In this document: piece after piece, positions 55,163 to 63,886 of the stretch | Layout of the letters: every line of letters begins with the position of its first letter | Numbering within the stretch: the stretch's first letter is position 1 | Assembly: GCF_021504595.1 (NCBI RefSeq) | Contig: NZ_JACSGT010000002.1 | Span: forward strand, 124,001-188,000 | Source: Chryseobacterium indicum | GTDB lineage: Bacteria; Bacteroidota; Bacteroidia; Flavobacteriales; Weeksellaceae | DNA length: 64,000 bases | Direction of reading: 5' to 3' | Notes under the pieces: model-generated | The model's database searches: none | Seen by the model: only the letters and a program-made list of their open reading frames with translations | Told to the model about the DNA's origin: nothing | Made by a program: the position numbers and the translations under genes

Positions 55163-56638
55163 ATGCATATGTTGAAATTGTTTTTATTTTATATTATCCT
55201 GTATCTTTCGCTTTTCTCGCAGATGAAAGCACAGCAGTATACTGAAAAACAAATTGACAGCATTAATTTGATTGCCCAAAATACCCTCGATGAAAATCCT
55301 GATAAAGCTTTTGCCATTGCAACCAAAGCTTATCAATATTCTGATAAAATTCAATACGATTTGGGTAAGCTCGTAAGCCTTGAATTTATGGGATATGTTT
55401 ACTACATGAAAGAAGATTCTAAGAAAGTACTAGAGTATTCTATAAAACAGGAAAAACTGGCTTTAGAAGTTAAAGATTATAAATACGTTTGTATAGCAAT
55501 GCGATCGAAAGCAGGCGCCTACGCTGCATTGGGATTTTATGACGAGGCTGAAATGACACTGAGAAATGCTCTTGTCTATGTGGAAAAAATTTCAAAACCT
55601 AATCGCTATCACAGAATAAGAGGAGCAATCTTTGAAACATTCGATTATGTGGAAGGCTGCAAAGTACAGCCCGATTATTCGGTAAAGCTTAAATGGAGTA
55701 AGAAAGTTTTGGAAGAATATCTGAAAATTGAAAACGCAGAGCCTTTAACACTAACCCTGTCGTACAGTAATTTAGGAAAAGCCTATATTTCTTTGGGAAA
55801 ATATGACAGTGCAACAGTATATCTTAATAAAGCCCTTCAGTTATCTCAAAAATATGACGACAAATTTGTAGAGCCACAAGTTTGGTTTGGTCTTGCACGT
55901 GTGAGCCAGGAAAATAAGAATTATAAAGAAGCCATTTCTTTCTTTAAAAAGTCATATGAAAAAGGTTCAGGGGTTAATTCCCCAACAGATAAAAGAGATA
56001 TATATGAGCAATTATTTCGATGTTATAGTGACTTGGGAGATTCAGCAAATGCAGATTTATATTATAAAAAATGGAACACAATAAAAGATAGTATTACTAA
56101 TGCCGAAAGAAACAGTATAAATACTACTACAAAACAGATCGTCAAAGAAAAAGAAGAAAAACTAACAGCCGAAAAAAATAATCTGTACTATATCATTATT
56201 GGATCTGTCTTGTTGTTAATAATAAGTATTTATTTCATTATAAAATATATTAAAAATTACCAAAAAGAAAAACTGCAAAAAGAAAAAACCGAAGCCAATC
56301 TTATAAAAAATGAAGGAGAACTTTCCGAACTGGAACTGAAAATCAATGACTCTTTTAATGAGGTGCTTGAACTGGCAAAAAATAATAATCCTGCTTTTCT
56401 TATAAGATTTAAAGAAGTTTACCCGGAGTTTTCCAGTAAGCTTTTATCTGCTTATCCTGAAATGACACTAGGACAGCTAAAATTCTGTGCACTTTTGAAA
56501 CTTAATTTTTCTACCAAAGAAATTGCTGAATATAGTCATCTTTCTGTAAGGAGTGTGGAGATGAAAAAAAGCAGGTTGAGAAAACAATTAAACATATCAT
56601 CCCATATAGATCTTAATAAATGGATGATGGAATTTTAA
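55163..56638 (+). CDS. Membrane-bound TPR protein with C-terminal LuxR-type HTH
   Basis: 491 residues. Signal or anchor sequence at 1-24, TPR repeats over about 30-310 (for example SYSNLGKAYISLGKYDSATVYLNKALQ), and a transmembrane segment near 338-360 (YYIIIGSVLLLIISIYFIIKY). A coiled coil follows, and a final HTH (KLNFSTKEIAEYSHLSVRSVEMKKSRLRKQL) lies in the cytoplasm. This layout is common in Bacteroidota for regulators that sense envelope signals. It faces the HTH and surface-protein genes and may control them (inference). Confidence 0.82.
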   Translation: MHMLKLFLFYIILYLSLFSQMKAQQYTEKQIDSINLIAQNTLDENPDKAFAIATKAYQYSDKIQYDLGKLVSLEFMGYVYYMKEDSKKVLEYSIKQEKLALEVKDYKYVCIAMRSKAGAYAALGFYDEAEMTLRNALVYVEKISKPNRYHRIRGAIFETFDYVEGCKVQPDYSVKLKWSKKVLEEYLKIENAEPLTLTLSYSNLGKAYISLGKYDSATVYLNKALQLSQKYDDKFVEPQVWFGLARVSQENKNYKEAISFFKKSYEKGSGVNSPTDKRDIYEQLFRCYSDLGDSANADLYYKKWNTIKDSITNAERNSINTTTKQIVKEKEEKLTAEKNNLYYIIIGSVLLLIISIYFIIKYIKNYQKEKLQKEKTEANLIKNEGELSELELKINDSFNEVLELAKNNNPAFLIRFKEVYPEFSSKLLSAYPEMTLGQLKFCALLKLNFSTKEIAEYSHLSVRSVEMKKSRLRKQLNISSHIDLNKWMMEF

Positions 56639-56902
56639 TCTCATAGCAGTCCCACACCCGCTCTTAATTTATTTTGCTGATTTACAAATACTTATGGAAA
56701 TGTCGTAGCTATGTCGTAGGTGTTTTTTTGTATTTATATAGGTTAAATTCTGAACTTTGCTTGAAGAAAATTTATTAAATATACTACCATTTAGGAAGTT
56801 TTAAATCAAAGATAAAATTCCAAGGAATATTTTTACAAATAACTTTGCTCAGGTGGGAATTAAAATTTGAATATTATTTTTTTTATTTAGCAAGTCAGTT
56901 TT

Positions 56903-57334
56903 ATGAATTTGAAAACTATCCATATTGGAAAATCTATTGAAGAAAGGGTACAACAATTAGAAATACCCAAAGAGAGGATTTGCAAATTTTTGAATTGTGA
57001 AGAAGAAGATCTGGAAAATATGTATAAAAATCCAAGCATGGATACAGAAATTTTACTTCGCTGGTCAAAACTATTGGAATATGATTTTTTCAGGTTATAT
57101 GTAGGGCATCTGATTCTCTATGCCCCGCCTTCTGCAATCAATGCAATTGAAAAGCAAACAAACAGGCCAAGTAAATTACCCATATTCAGAAAAAATATTT
57201 ATACACAGGAAATTAAAGATTTTATTTTAAGTAAAATTGATAAGGGAGAAATGTCGGTTCCTGAAATTATTGAGACTTATAAAATACCTAAAACAACACT
57301 CTATAAATGGGTTTATAAATCTGAAAAAAAATAA
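56903..57334 (+). CDS. HTH protein, transposase-OrfA-like (first of a pair)
   Basis: 143 residues. A predicted XRE-like N-terminus (EERVQQLEIPKERICKFLNCEEEDLENMYKN) is followed by a C-terminal helix-turn-helix (EMSVPEIIETYKIPKTTLYKWVYKSEKK) of the kind seen in transposase OrfA and HTH_17-like proteins. No DDE partner follows, so it may be a regulator. It is 26 nt upstream of the next HTH gene. Confidence 0.65.
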   Translation: MNLKTIHIGKSIEERVQQLEIPKERICKFLNCEEEDLENMYKNPSMDTEILLRWSKLLEYDFFRLYVGHLILYAPPSAINAIEKQTNRPSKLPIFRKNIYTQEIKDFILSKIDKGEMSVPEIIETYKIPKTTLYKWVYKSEKK

Positions 57335-57360
57335 AAATAATAACTTAAAATTATATTTTT

Positions 57361-57696
57361 ATGAAACAGCCAGACTATATCAGAATTTACAAAGATATCA
57401 TAGCGGAATTTTACCCTGAAAAACTTCTGGATTCGGAAATGATAAAAAGAATAGAAAATATACGTTCATCGGAAGATGTGATCAGTATTAATGATCTTCT
57501 CTTTAAAAAAAATATAAATAATGTGAATAACCAGAAATTAAAATCATATGATAAAAAAACAATTTTAAGAATTCTCAGTTACCAAAAGAAACACAATTTT
57601 TCCAACAGCTATATTTCTCTCAAATATAAAATGAGCAGAAATACAATTGCTAAATGGAAAAAAATATATATCAATGAATTTGAAACAATCATTTAA
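57361..57696 (+). CDS. HTH protein (second of a pair)
   Basis: 111 residues. The C-terminal half is a helix-turn-helix (KKHNFSNSYISLKYKMSRNTIAKWKKIYINEF), and the N-terminal half (MKQPDYIRIYKDIIAEFYPEKL) is helical. Organisation and spacing mirror the preceding gene; the pair stands just upstream of the three surface-protein paralogs. Regulatory role inferred only from position and HTH. Confidence 0.65.
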   Translation: MKQPDYIRIYKDIIAEFYPEKLLDSEMIKRIENIRSSEDVISINDLLFKKNINNVNNQKLKSYDKKTILRILSYQKKHNFSNSYISLKYKMSRNTIAKWKKIYINEFETII

Positions 57697-57736
57697 TATA
57701 AAATAACCTTGATATTAAAATTTTAAAACAAAGCTT

Positions 57737-58936
57737 ATGAAAAAATTTATCTTAACTATTGTACTTGTTTCCTCAGCCTTTTTAATAAAAGCAAAGGCTC
57801 AAGTAGGTATTAATACGTCTACACCTTCAGCTACTTTGGATGTGACAGCTAAGAATGCAACAGGAAGCTCTTCAAATGTTGACGGTCTTTTAGTTCCACG
57901 AATAGACAGACAACGTGCACAAAGTATGACAAGCATTCCCACTTCTACTCTTATTTATGTAAACAGTATTGCCACAGGAACTCAGACAGGTATCGCTGCT
58001 AATATAGATGCGGCAGGATATTATTCTTTTGATGGGTCAAACTGGGTAAAAATAAATACAGGAAGTGATGTTAATATTTACAATTCTAACGGTACACTTA
58101 CAGGAAACAGAACGGTAACTACTGGCACCAATTTCTTAAGGTTCAGCAATGGCAGCAGTATTGTGGGGGTATCCAACACAGCTACAGAAGGCAGATTAAC
58201 GGCAACAGGCTCTTCAAGAGGTTCTTTAGGTTTGGCTGCAGGTACATCTAATCTTGATATTTATCAAGACAGTGGTTCGACTGCTAATATTACCACCAGT
58301 AATTCTTCTGCAGGAATGAGCATTGCCACTCTTAATGCCACTCCCATCAATATTTCAACCAACAATACCAGTAGAATGACTGTTACAAGTACTGGAAATG
58401 TGGGGATTGGGACCGCTTCACCTTCTGCCCAATTACAAACAACAGGAAACATGATCTTGGGAACTGCCGCTTCTACCAATGGAGCTACAGGATATTCTAC
58501 ATTGGTTAGAGACAATACTACGGGAGAAGTAAGAGTAGCTACATCTTCTACCGGAAATACTACACCGATCAACTATATCACTTATACAATTAGTAATGTA
58601 AGTCAGGATTGGATCTCTGATTTTAACACGAATGTAAGTGCAACAGGTTATACACTTGCGGTTGTAGGAAGTAATTTTAGTATAGGTGCAAACCACCTTA
58701 CAACTAATGGGGGTAATCTTGATTTTGAACCTCAGAATGTTAGTGCTTTTCAAAGCGGAGGTACGTGGCATTTAACGGCAGATTTTCCAAATGCCGGGAC
58801 AACCGGAGGTGTAAATGGCACATGGACTATTAATTGCCTGATTATTAATAACAGTATTGTTAAAACGCTTACTCCTGTTGGTGTAAATCTTGGAGGTGGT
58901 ACAACTGGAAGTGCTGCAACACCAGGAGGATTATAA
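57737..58936 (+). CDS. Secreted fibre-like protein, paralog 1
   Basis: 399 residues with a signal peptide (MKKFILTIVLVSSAFLIKAKAQ). The mature start VGINTSTPSATLDVTAKNATG and the block GLLVPRIDRQRAQSMTSIPTSTLIYVNSIATGTQTGIAANI are nearly identical in the next two genes. It continues into Ser/Thr/Gly/Asn-rich beta repeats containing GNVGIGTASPSAQL, a phage-tail-fibre-like motif. The C-terminus (INNSIVKTLTPVGVNL) differs from its paralogs. No type IX sorting tail is obvious. Likely surface-exposed; ligand unknown. Confidence 0.7.
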   Translation: MKKFILTIVLVSSAFLIKAKAQVGINTSTPSATLDVTAKNATGSSSNVDGLLVPRIDRQRAQSMTSIPTSTLIYVNSIATGTQTGIAANIDAAGYYSFDGSNWVKINTGSDVNIYNSNGTLTGNRTVTTGTNFLRFSNGSSIVGVSNTATEGRLTATGSSRGSLGLAAGTSNLDIYQDSGSTANITTSNSSAGMSIATLNATPINISTNNTSRMTVTSTGNVGIGTASPSAQLQTTGNMILGTAASTNGATGYSTLVRDNTTGEVRVATSSTGNTTPINYITYTISNVSQDWISDFNTNVSATGYTLAVVGSNFSIGANHLTTNGGNLDFEPQNVSAFQSGGTWHLTADFPNAGTTGGVNGTWTINCLIINNSIVKTLTPVGVNLGGGTTGSAATPGGL

Positions 58937-58966
58937 TTCTAAAATCACAAATAATGAAATATTGAG

Positions 58967-58998
58967 ATTAACACTATATGAAACGGGATAGTGTTAAT
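58967..58998 (+). other. Hairpin after paralog 1
   Basis: An 11-bp perfect stem (58967-58977 with 58988-58998), no T-run. Possible weak terminator or mRNA structure between paralogs 1 and 2. Confidence 0.4.
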
Positions 58999-59072
58999 TG
59001 CCAATATCATAATATTAATAACAAAATCTATTCTTACTTTTTTGTATAAAGTGAAAATATAAAATAACAATT

Positions 59073-60374
59073 ATGAAAAAAAATTATCTATCGTTATTCA
59101 TTTTGCTGGTTACAGCATCAATGGTATTCTCTCAAACAGGAATCAATACTCCTAATCCCACCTCTACTTTAGATATTACAGCAAAGAATGCAACAGGCAC
59201 TTCAACTACTGTAGACGGATTGTTAATCCCAAGAGTAGACAGACAAAGAGCACAAAGTATGACCAGCATTCCCACTTCTACTCTTATTTATGTAAACAAT
59301 ATTGCTACAGGTACTCAAACAGGTATTGCTGCTAATATAAATACTATAGGATATTATTCTTTTGATGGTTCTGCATGGGTGAAAATAAATACAGGAAGTG
59401 ATGTTAATATTTATAACTCTAACGGCACGTTAACAGGTGCACGGGTTGTAACTACAGGCGGGAATCCTTTATTTTTTACCAACGGGAGCAATAATGTAAA
59501 TATGGGAACCAACGGAAATATGTCTATTGTAGGAGCGGTTGGTTCTTCGCGTGGGGCTTTTAAGGCGACAGGAGGTGCAGCTAATCTTAATCTGTTTGTA
59601 GATGATAACTTCCCTGCACAAGTAGCTTCTGATGGGACAAGTACACAGCTAAGCATTGGCACTTTGACGGGTACTCCGGTTAATATTAAAACAAATACAA
59701 TTGACAGAGTAACAGTTACCAGTGCGGGTAATGTAGGTATTGGAACAGCAACACCCAATAGAGTTTTAGAGGTCAGCGCAAATAGTAATCCAATACGTAT
59801 GACCAATCTTCCTACAGCATCTATAAGTGCATCTTTGCAACCATTAGGAATTGATGCCAATGGAGATATTTATAAATCAGCGAGTACTACTTTTGGTGCG
59901 GCAAGTTTAATTGTAGATGCTTCTGGAGGAAGCGATCTAGTCTTTGGAGCAGGTCAATTTGCCGATCAGAGTACCAATATTTTAATTTTAAATGAAAATA
60001 CAGATACTCAAAATGCATACAATCCAGCTACGGGTTTATTTACTGTTCCTGCGGATGGGTGGTATTTATTATTTGCAAGAATAAGATTAGAAGCTACCGG
60101 AGGAACATTTGATGGTGCTATGGGTACATTAGTAGGAGGTATAATAATAAATGGTGCCGGTGCATTTACATCTTCCACAATTCCTGTATTCAGAGGAGCA
60201 AACGGTGCTTTCAACTTTAGCGATTCCAACAATCATATTACTGTTTGGCTAAAGCAGGGACAAACTGTATTTCCATTTTTCAATACAACCTCCACATCCA
60301 ATATGTCCAATAATAACAATAATATTAAAATCAGAAGATTATTTAGTGCCTTTCAGGTATATAAATTACAATAA
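59073..60374 (+). CDS. Secreted fibre-like protein, paralog 2, with C1q/TNF-like C-terminus
   Basis: 433 residues. Signal peptide (MKKNYLSLFILLVTASMVFSQ), then the conserved N-terminal block shared with paralogs 1 and 3, then beta repeats with NVGIGTATPNRVLEVSA. The last 130 residues (NAYNPATGLFTVPADGWYLLFARIRLEA.. ITVWLKQGQTVFPFFNTT) look like a C1q/TNF-type jelly roll, a trimeric binding head. The ending IKIRRLFSAFQVYKLQ recurs as a fragment behind paralog 3. A terminator follows. Confidence 0.72.
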   Translation: MKKNYLSLFILLVTASMVFSQTGINTPNPTSTLDITAKNATGTSTTVDGLLIPRVDRQRAQSMTSIPTSTLIYVNNIATGTQTGIAANINTIGYYSFDGSAWVKINTGSDVNIYNSNGTLTGARVVTTGGNPLFFTNGSNNVNMGTNGNMSIVGAVGSSRGAFKATGGAANLNLFVDDNFPAQVASDGTSTQLSIGTLTGTPVNIKTNTIDRVTVTSAGNVGIGTATPNRVLEVSANSNPIRMTNLPTASISASLQPLGIDANGDIYKSASTTFGAASLIVDASGGSDLVFGAGQFADQSTNILILNENTDTQNAYNPATGLFTVPADGWYLLFARIRLEATGGTFDGAMGTLVGGIIINGAGAFTSSTIPVFRGANGAFNFSDSNNHITVWLKQGQTVFPFFNTTSTSNMSNNNNNIKIRRLFSAFQVYKLQ

Positions 60375-60421
60375 GGATATAAAAAGAGATTAAAATTTAA
60401 TAGAAAAAAAATGCAACCTCT

Positions 60422-60462
60422 AGTCCGGATTTTCATCAGATAACAGATTTCCGGACTTTTTT
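60422..60462 (+). terminator. Terminator after paralog 2
   Basis: AGTCCGGA (60422-60429) pairs with TCCGGACT (60450-60457), with a T-run. The same hairpin occurs at 62613. Confidence 0.85.
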
Positions 60463-60572
60463 AAAAATCATATTAAAATCATCACAACAATAGTTTTATT
60501 AGGAAAATAGGCACTTTTTCTTTGTCCAAAAAATCTTACTTAAATTAAAATTAATATAATAAAACAAAATTT

Positions 60573-62462
60573 ATGAAAAAATTTATCTTACCTATCATAC
60601 TTGTTTCCTCGGCTTTTTTAATGAAAGCCAAGGCTCAAGTGGGCGTTAATACAGATACACCAACATCCACCTTTGATGTTGTTGCAAAAAACGCCACAGG
60701 TTCTACAACCAATGTAGATGGTCTTTTAGTTCCACGGGTAGACAGACAACGTGCATTAAGTATGACCGGCATTCCCACTTCAACTCTTATTTATGTGAAC
60801 AGTATTGCTACGGGAACCCAGACAGGTATTGCTGCTAATATAGATGATGTTGGATATTATTATTTTGACGGATCTGTTTGGAGCAAGCTAATCTCTAAAG
60901 ATTGGAAGTTGAATGGCAATGCAGGAACTAATCCCGCTGGTGGAAACTCTTCCGGAACTGATTTTTTAGGTACAACTGACGATACGGATTTTCAAATCCG
61001 CGTTGGAGCAACCCAAAAAGATGTAATGAGAGTAAAAGGAGCCAATGGACACGTACAGTTGGGTAATTGGCTGGATCTTTCTAGTAGCCCTAACCTTCCT
61101 AATGCCGATAGATTTTTGGTTGGTGGTGCTTATGCAACTTATCCGTCAAGCACACTTATTGCCAATAATTTTTCTGCTTCAGATATTTCCGGTACAGGGA
61201 CTGCCAATTTCCGTTCTGCTGCTTATGTAAATGCAAGTAGTAGTTTACCGTTTTTCTCTAATTATTTTCATACCCAGTTCAATAATGGTTATACGGGTAC
61301 CATCAGTGGAAGTATAGGACAAATTCGTTTAGATGGAATAGGAGCAACTTATACAGTTCCAGGAGGTAATTTTATTGCAGGCAACCAGTTTGTGGTAACC
61401 ACAGGAGGCAGCAGTACAGTTACTACAACAGCTGGAACCGTTGCTAATATAGGATCTCTGGCACTAAGTACAGGTTCTACAATAAACGGTTCGGCATATG
61501 GGATATTGGGAAGAACATCTACCTCGGGCACTTACAACGGTGCCGTAGCGGGGGTAAGAGGTTCTATAGAAGCCGCAACCGCTACCTACAACTCCACTGT
61601 GTCGGCTGTACAGGGTAGCATTACAACTGGAACTCTTAATGGCAATGTCATAGGTGTAGACAGTAATATTACAGGCGGTACAATTGGCGGAAGTGCCATT
61701 GGTTTGCGTTCTAATGTTACAGCTGCGTCCGCAAACGGATATGGCTTGTATATAGAAGATGTGGCAGGAACTAACCAATATGGGGTTTACCAAGCGGGTA
61801 TTAATGATAATAACTATTTTGGAGGTAATACAAAAATTGGTACAACAGGCACAGCAACTAATACACTGCATGTTGCTGCAGCTGCTAATCCATTAAGATT
61901 GGAAGGGCTGCAGACCACCACTACAAATACAAATGTTTTAACAGTTGATGGTACAGGTGTAGTATCACAACAAGCACTTCCGGGTACTTCCAGTACAACT
62001 GTTACACAAACATATGATAAGTCTGACGGTAGTGCAACTACAAGTAATTCTTTTCCAAGTGGGGGTACTTTGGTTACCATATCCAATACATCATCCACAT
62101 TTAGCTTACCAACTTCAAAAACTGTTTTCATTAGTATGAATGTAGGATTAGATGATTATACAGCAGCAGCAGCAGGTAAGCCTTATTACCGTTTTGAGAT
62201 ATATATAGATGGGGTAGCTTCCGGTATATTCACAGCATTACAGGAATCCGGAGGAAATGTGAACGTTACTACAGGGGCTTCTACACAAAATGTTGAATCT
62301 GTAGGAGCATCTATGAATTTTTCTATCAGTGGAGTAAAACAGCTTTCTGCAGGAAGTCACACTATAGATTTAAGAGGTAAGGTAAGTTTTGCAAATGGTT
62401 TAGGAGGAAATGCGGATATTCGATTAATTGCTTTCAACGGAGTGTATACATATTTTAATTAA
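60573..62462 (+). CDS. Secreted fibre-like protein, paralog 3
   Basis: 629 residues. Signal peptide (MKKFILPIILVSSAFLMKAKAQ) nearly the same as paralog 1, then the shared N-terminal block. From about residue 108 the sequence is unrelated: KDWKLNGNAGTNPAGGNSSGTDFLGTTDD, a domain common in tail-fibre-like Bacteroidota proteins. Gly/Ser/Thr repeats follow, with a C-terminal beta domain ending AFNGVYTYFN. Its tail differs from the remnant tail found 27 nt downstream, suggesting the 3' part was exchanged. Confidence 0.72.
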   Translation: MKKFILPIILVSSAFLMKAKAQVGVNTDTPTSTFDVVAKNATGSTTNVDGLLVPRVDRQRALSMTGIPTSTLIYVNSIATGTQTGIAANIDDVGYYYFDGSVWSKLISKDWKLNGNAGTNPAGGNSSGTDFLGTTDDTDFQIRVGATQKDVMRVKGANGHVQLGNWLDLSSSPNLPNADRFLVGGAYATYPSSTLIANNFSASDISGTGTANFRSAAYVNASSSLPFFSNYFHTQFNNGYTGTISGSIGQIRLDGIGATYTVPGGNFIAGNQFVVTTGGSSTVTTTAGTVANIGSLALSTGSTINGSAYGILGRTSTSGTYNGAVAGVRGSIEAATATYNSTVSAVQGSITTGTLNGNVIGVDSNITGGTIGGSAIGLRSNVTAASANGYGLYIEDVAGTNQYGVYQAGINDNNYFGGNTKIGTTGTATNTLHVAAAANPLRLEGLQTTTTNTNVLTVDGTGVVSQQALPGTSSTTVTQTYDKSDGSATTSNSFPSGGTLVTISNTSSTFSLPTSKTVFISMNVGLDDYTAAAAGKPYYRFEIYIDGVASGIFTALQESGGNVNVTTGASTQNVESVGASMNFSISGVKQLSAGSHTIDLRGKVSFANGLGGNADIRLIAFNGVYTYFN

Positions 62463-62489
62463 AACAAAATCCCAATCTATTAGGTTACA

Positions 62490-62549
62490 AATAACAACAT
62501 AAAATTCAAAAGAGGTTTTAGTGCTTTTCAAATAGGGAAGCTGCAATAA
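62490..62549 (+). pseudogene. Vestigial C-terminus of a fourth surface-protein tail
   Basis: Nineteen codons without a start read NNNIKFKRGFSAFQIGKLQ then stop. They match the end of paralog 2 (NNNIKIRRLFSAFQVYKLQ) at most positions, and the downstream hairpin also matches. This is the leftover of a tail once attached at this locus. Confidence 0.75.
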
Positions 62550-62612
62550 GGATATAATGAAAAAAGATTAAAATTTAACTGAAAAATAAATCCTTAAAAA
62601 TTTGCAACCTCT

Positions 62613-62652
62613 AGTCCGGATTTTCATCAGATGATGGATTTCCGGACTTTTT
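62613..62652 (+). terminator. Terminator behind paralog 3 locus
   Basis: AGTCCGGA (62613-62620) pairs with TCCGGACT (62641-62648), with T-run. Near-identical to the terminator at 60422 together with some 30 bases upstream. Confidence 0.85.
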
Positions 62653-62712
62653 TGCTCTTTTATTTCACTCTATTGTTAACAATATTTTATTAATCACTAA
62701 AATAATGAATTG

Positions 62713-63072
62713 ATGAAAATCCCCGATATGCAGAGATGGGTTGATATCTGGAACAACTCAGACTTTGATTTATTTATTGAATTATATGAAGTTTCTGCAA
62801 TAATGTTTTCTCCTGAAATATCTTTTGTAAAAGGGAATAAGAATATTGCAGCTTTTTTAAAAAACCAGGTAGATAAAATTGATATTTCATTTATCACTGA
62901 AGAAATATTTACAGATTACGGAATAGTATATGAAGAAGGAACCTATCAATATAAAAAAAATGATAATCAGAATATTATCTCTGAAGGAAAGTACTTGGTA
63001 ATATGGGTACTCGATATTGTTGAGAAGCAAGAGGAGGCTAAATGGAGAATAAGGTGCCATATCTGGAATTAA
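62713..63072 (+). CDS. NTF2-like/SnoaL-type small protein
   Basis: 119 residues from ATG 62713 (a TTG at 62710 is possible). MQRWVDIWNNSDFDLFIELYE followed by VKGNKNIAAFLKNQ and a final beta sheet (KYLVIWVLDIVEKQEEAKWRIRCHIWN) fit the SnoaL/DUF4440 NTF2-like fold. Function unknown; such folds serve as small-molecule enzymes or immunity-like proteins. Confidence 0.65.
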   Translation: MKIPDMQRWVDIWNNSDFDLFIELYEVSAIMFSPEISFVKGNKNIAAFLKNQVDKIDISFITEEIFTDYGIVYEEGTYQYKKNDNQNIISEGKYLVIWVLDIVEKQEEAKWRIRCHIWN

Positions 63073-63588
63073 ATTATGGAAAATCAACAATTTTTAAGCA
63101 AAGTACTCTTTGACACAAGGTCGTCATAATAGATAGCGAAGGAAATAGTCATGAAATCATAGCACACAAGATCATTATAAATTCAGGACAGCGGGGGCTT
63201 CATGTAGAAAATATACCCCATCCTTCTGTCCCGAAAGGCATTACAATAACTTGCTCAACAAAGTATAATGTATCCATTACACAATTTGAACAATCGGTCA
63301 TTCATCCCGGAGCCTTAAATGTAATACATGTAGCAGTAGAGATAAAAATGTTAACTGAAAATAATAATCCTATATGAAACTTATCATAGGCTTCAAACCA
63401 AAAATGGGACAAAATTTACACTTCGTTAAATATCTCAATTTTAGAGTAGATGTCTTTGACATCTAAAAATTTTTAGATTATTCGTTTAAAATAGGGAAAA
63501 TCTTATCTCAGTGTTAAACTATTTTAAGAATAAAAAATAATTCTCTACAAAATTGAAAAAACAAATTTTATATATGGTTTAAAATCAA
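63073..63588. other. Region of gene remnants and non-coding DNA
   Basis: About 515 bp without an intact gene. It holds an 86-codon start-less fragment, a tiny coupled ORF from ATG 63374 (MKLIIGFKPKMG.., 30 residues), and one arm of an inverted repeat. The rest is AT-rich with nothing recognised. Confidence 0.5.
63114..63377 (+). pseudogene. Start-less gene fragment
   Basis: Open for 87 codons after a stop at 63111. It has no ATG in frame near the front; reads VVIIDSEGNSHEIIAHKIIIN.. ITITCSTKYNVSITQFEQSVIHPG. No family recognised. Overlaps ATG 63374 of a 30-codon ORF in an ATGA arrangement, suggesting what is left of a former two-gene unit. Confidence 0.4.
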
Positions 63589-63632
63589 TTAATTATGCTT
63601 TTTAATGGACATTTTGCCCCATTTTTGGTTTG
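63394..63632. repeat. 239-bp segment bounded by 25-bp inverted repeats (MITE-like)
   Basis: 63394-63418 matches the reverse complement of 63608-63632 at 22 of 25 positions, with shared core CAAACCAAAAATGGG. Nothing coding is seen between the arms apart from the end of a tiny ORF. The right arm forms the 3' end of the truncated nuclease gene. Confidence 0.5.
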
Positions 63633-63885
63633 CACCCTCTGTTGGAAAGTAAGTAATAAATTTTCCAAAGACTTCATTGCTTGTAAATTGTTTTGCATTT
63701 TTTCCGAAAGGCTGGCCATTTTCCGGACAATCAACTTCAGCCAATCGCAACGTTTTTTGTTGATCTCCATCAAGTAAGACAACAATGGTATCACCATCTT
63801 TTATTCCAACAACCTTTGCTTTGATCTGCGAAAAAAGAAAAGTTGAAAAAGAAAAAATTATTAGAAAAACTATCCTATTTAATAT
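63589..63885 (-). pseudogene. Thermonuclease (SNase-like), truncated at both ends
   Basis: A secretion signal (ILNRIVFLIIFSFSTFLFSQ) is followed by the SNase start VVGIKDGDTIVVLLDGDQQKTLRLAEVDCPENGQPFGKNAKQF with the Asp-Gly-Asp metal site and Arg-Leu-x-x-Val-Asp-x-Pro-Glu motif. The usual later part (second catalytic Glu/Arg, YGR) is absent: the frame runs into the inverted repeat at 63608-63632 and stops. The IS copy starts one base before the first preserved codons and has removed the start codon. Confidence 0.75.
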
Positions 63886-63886
63886 C

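Noticed and set aside
58264..58771. Minus-strand frames in the surface-protein genes
   Set aside because: Val/Pro- or Cys/Ser-rich shadows of Ser/Thr/Gly/Asn repeats.
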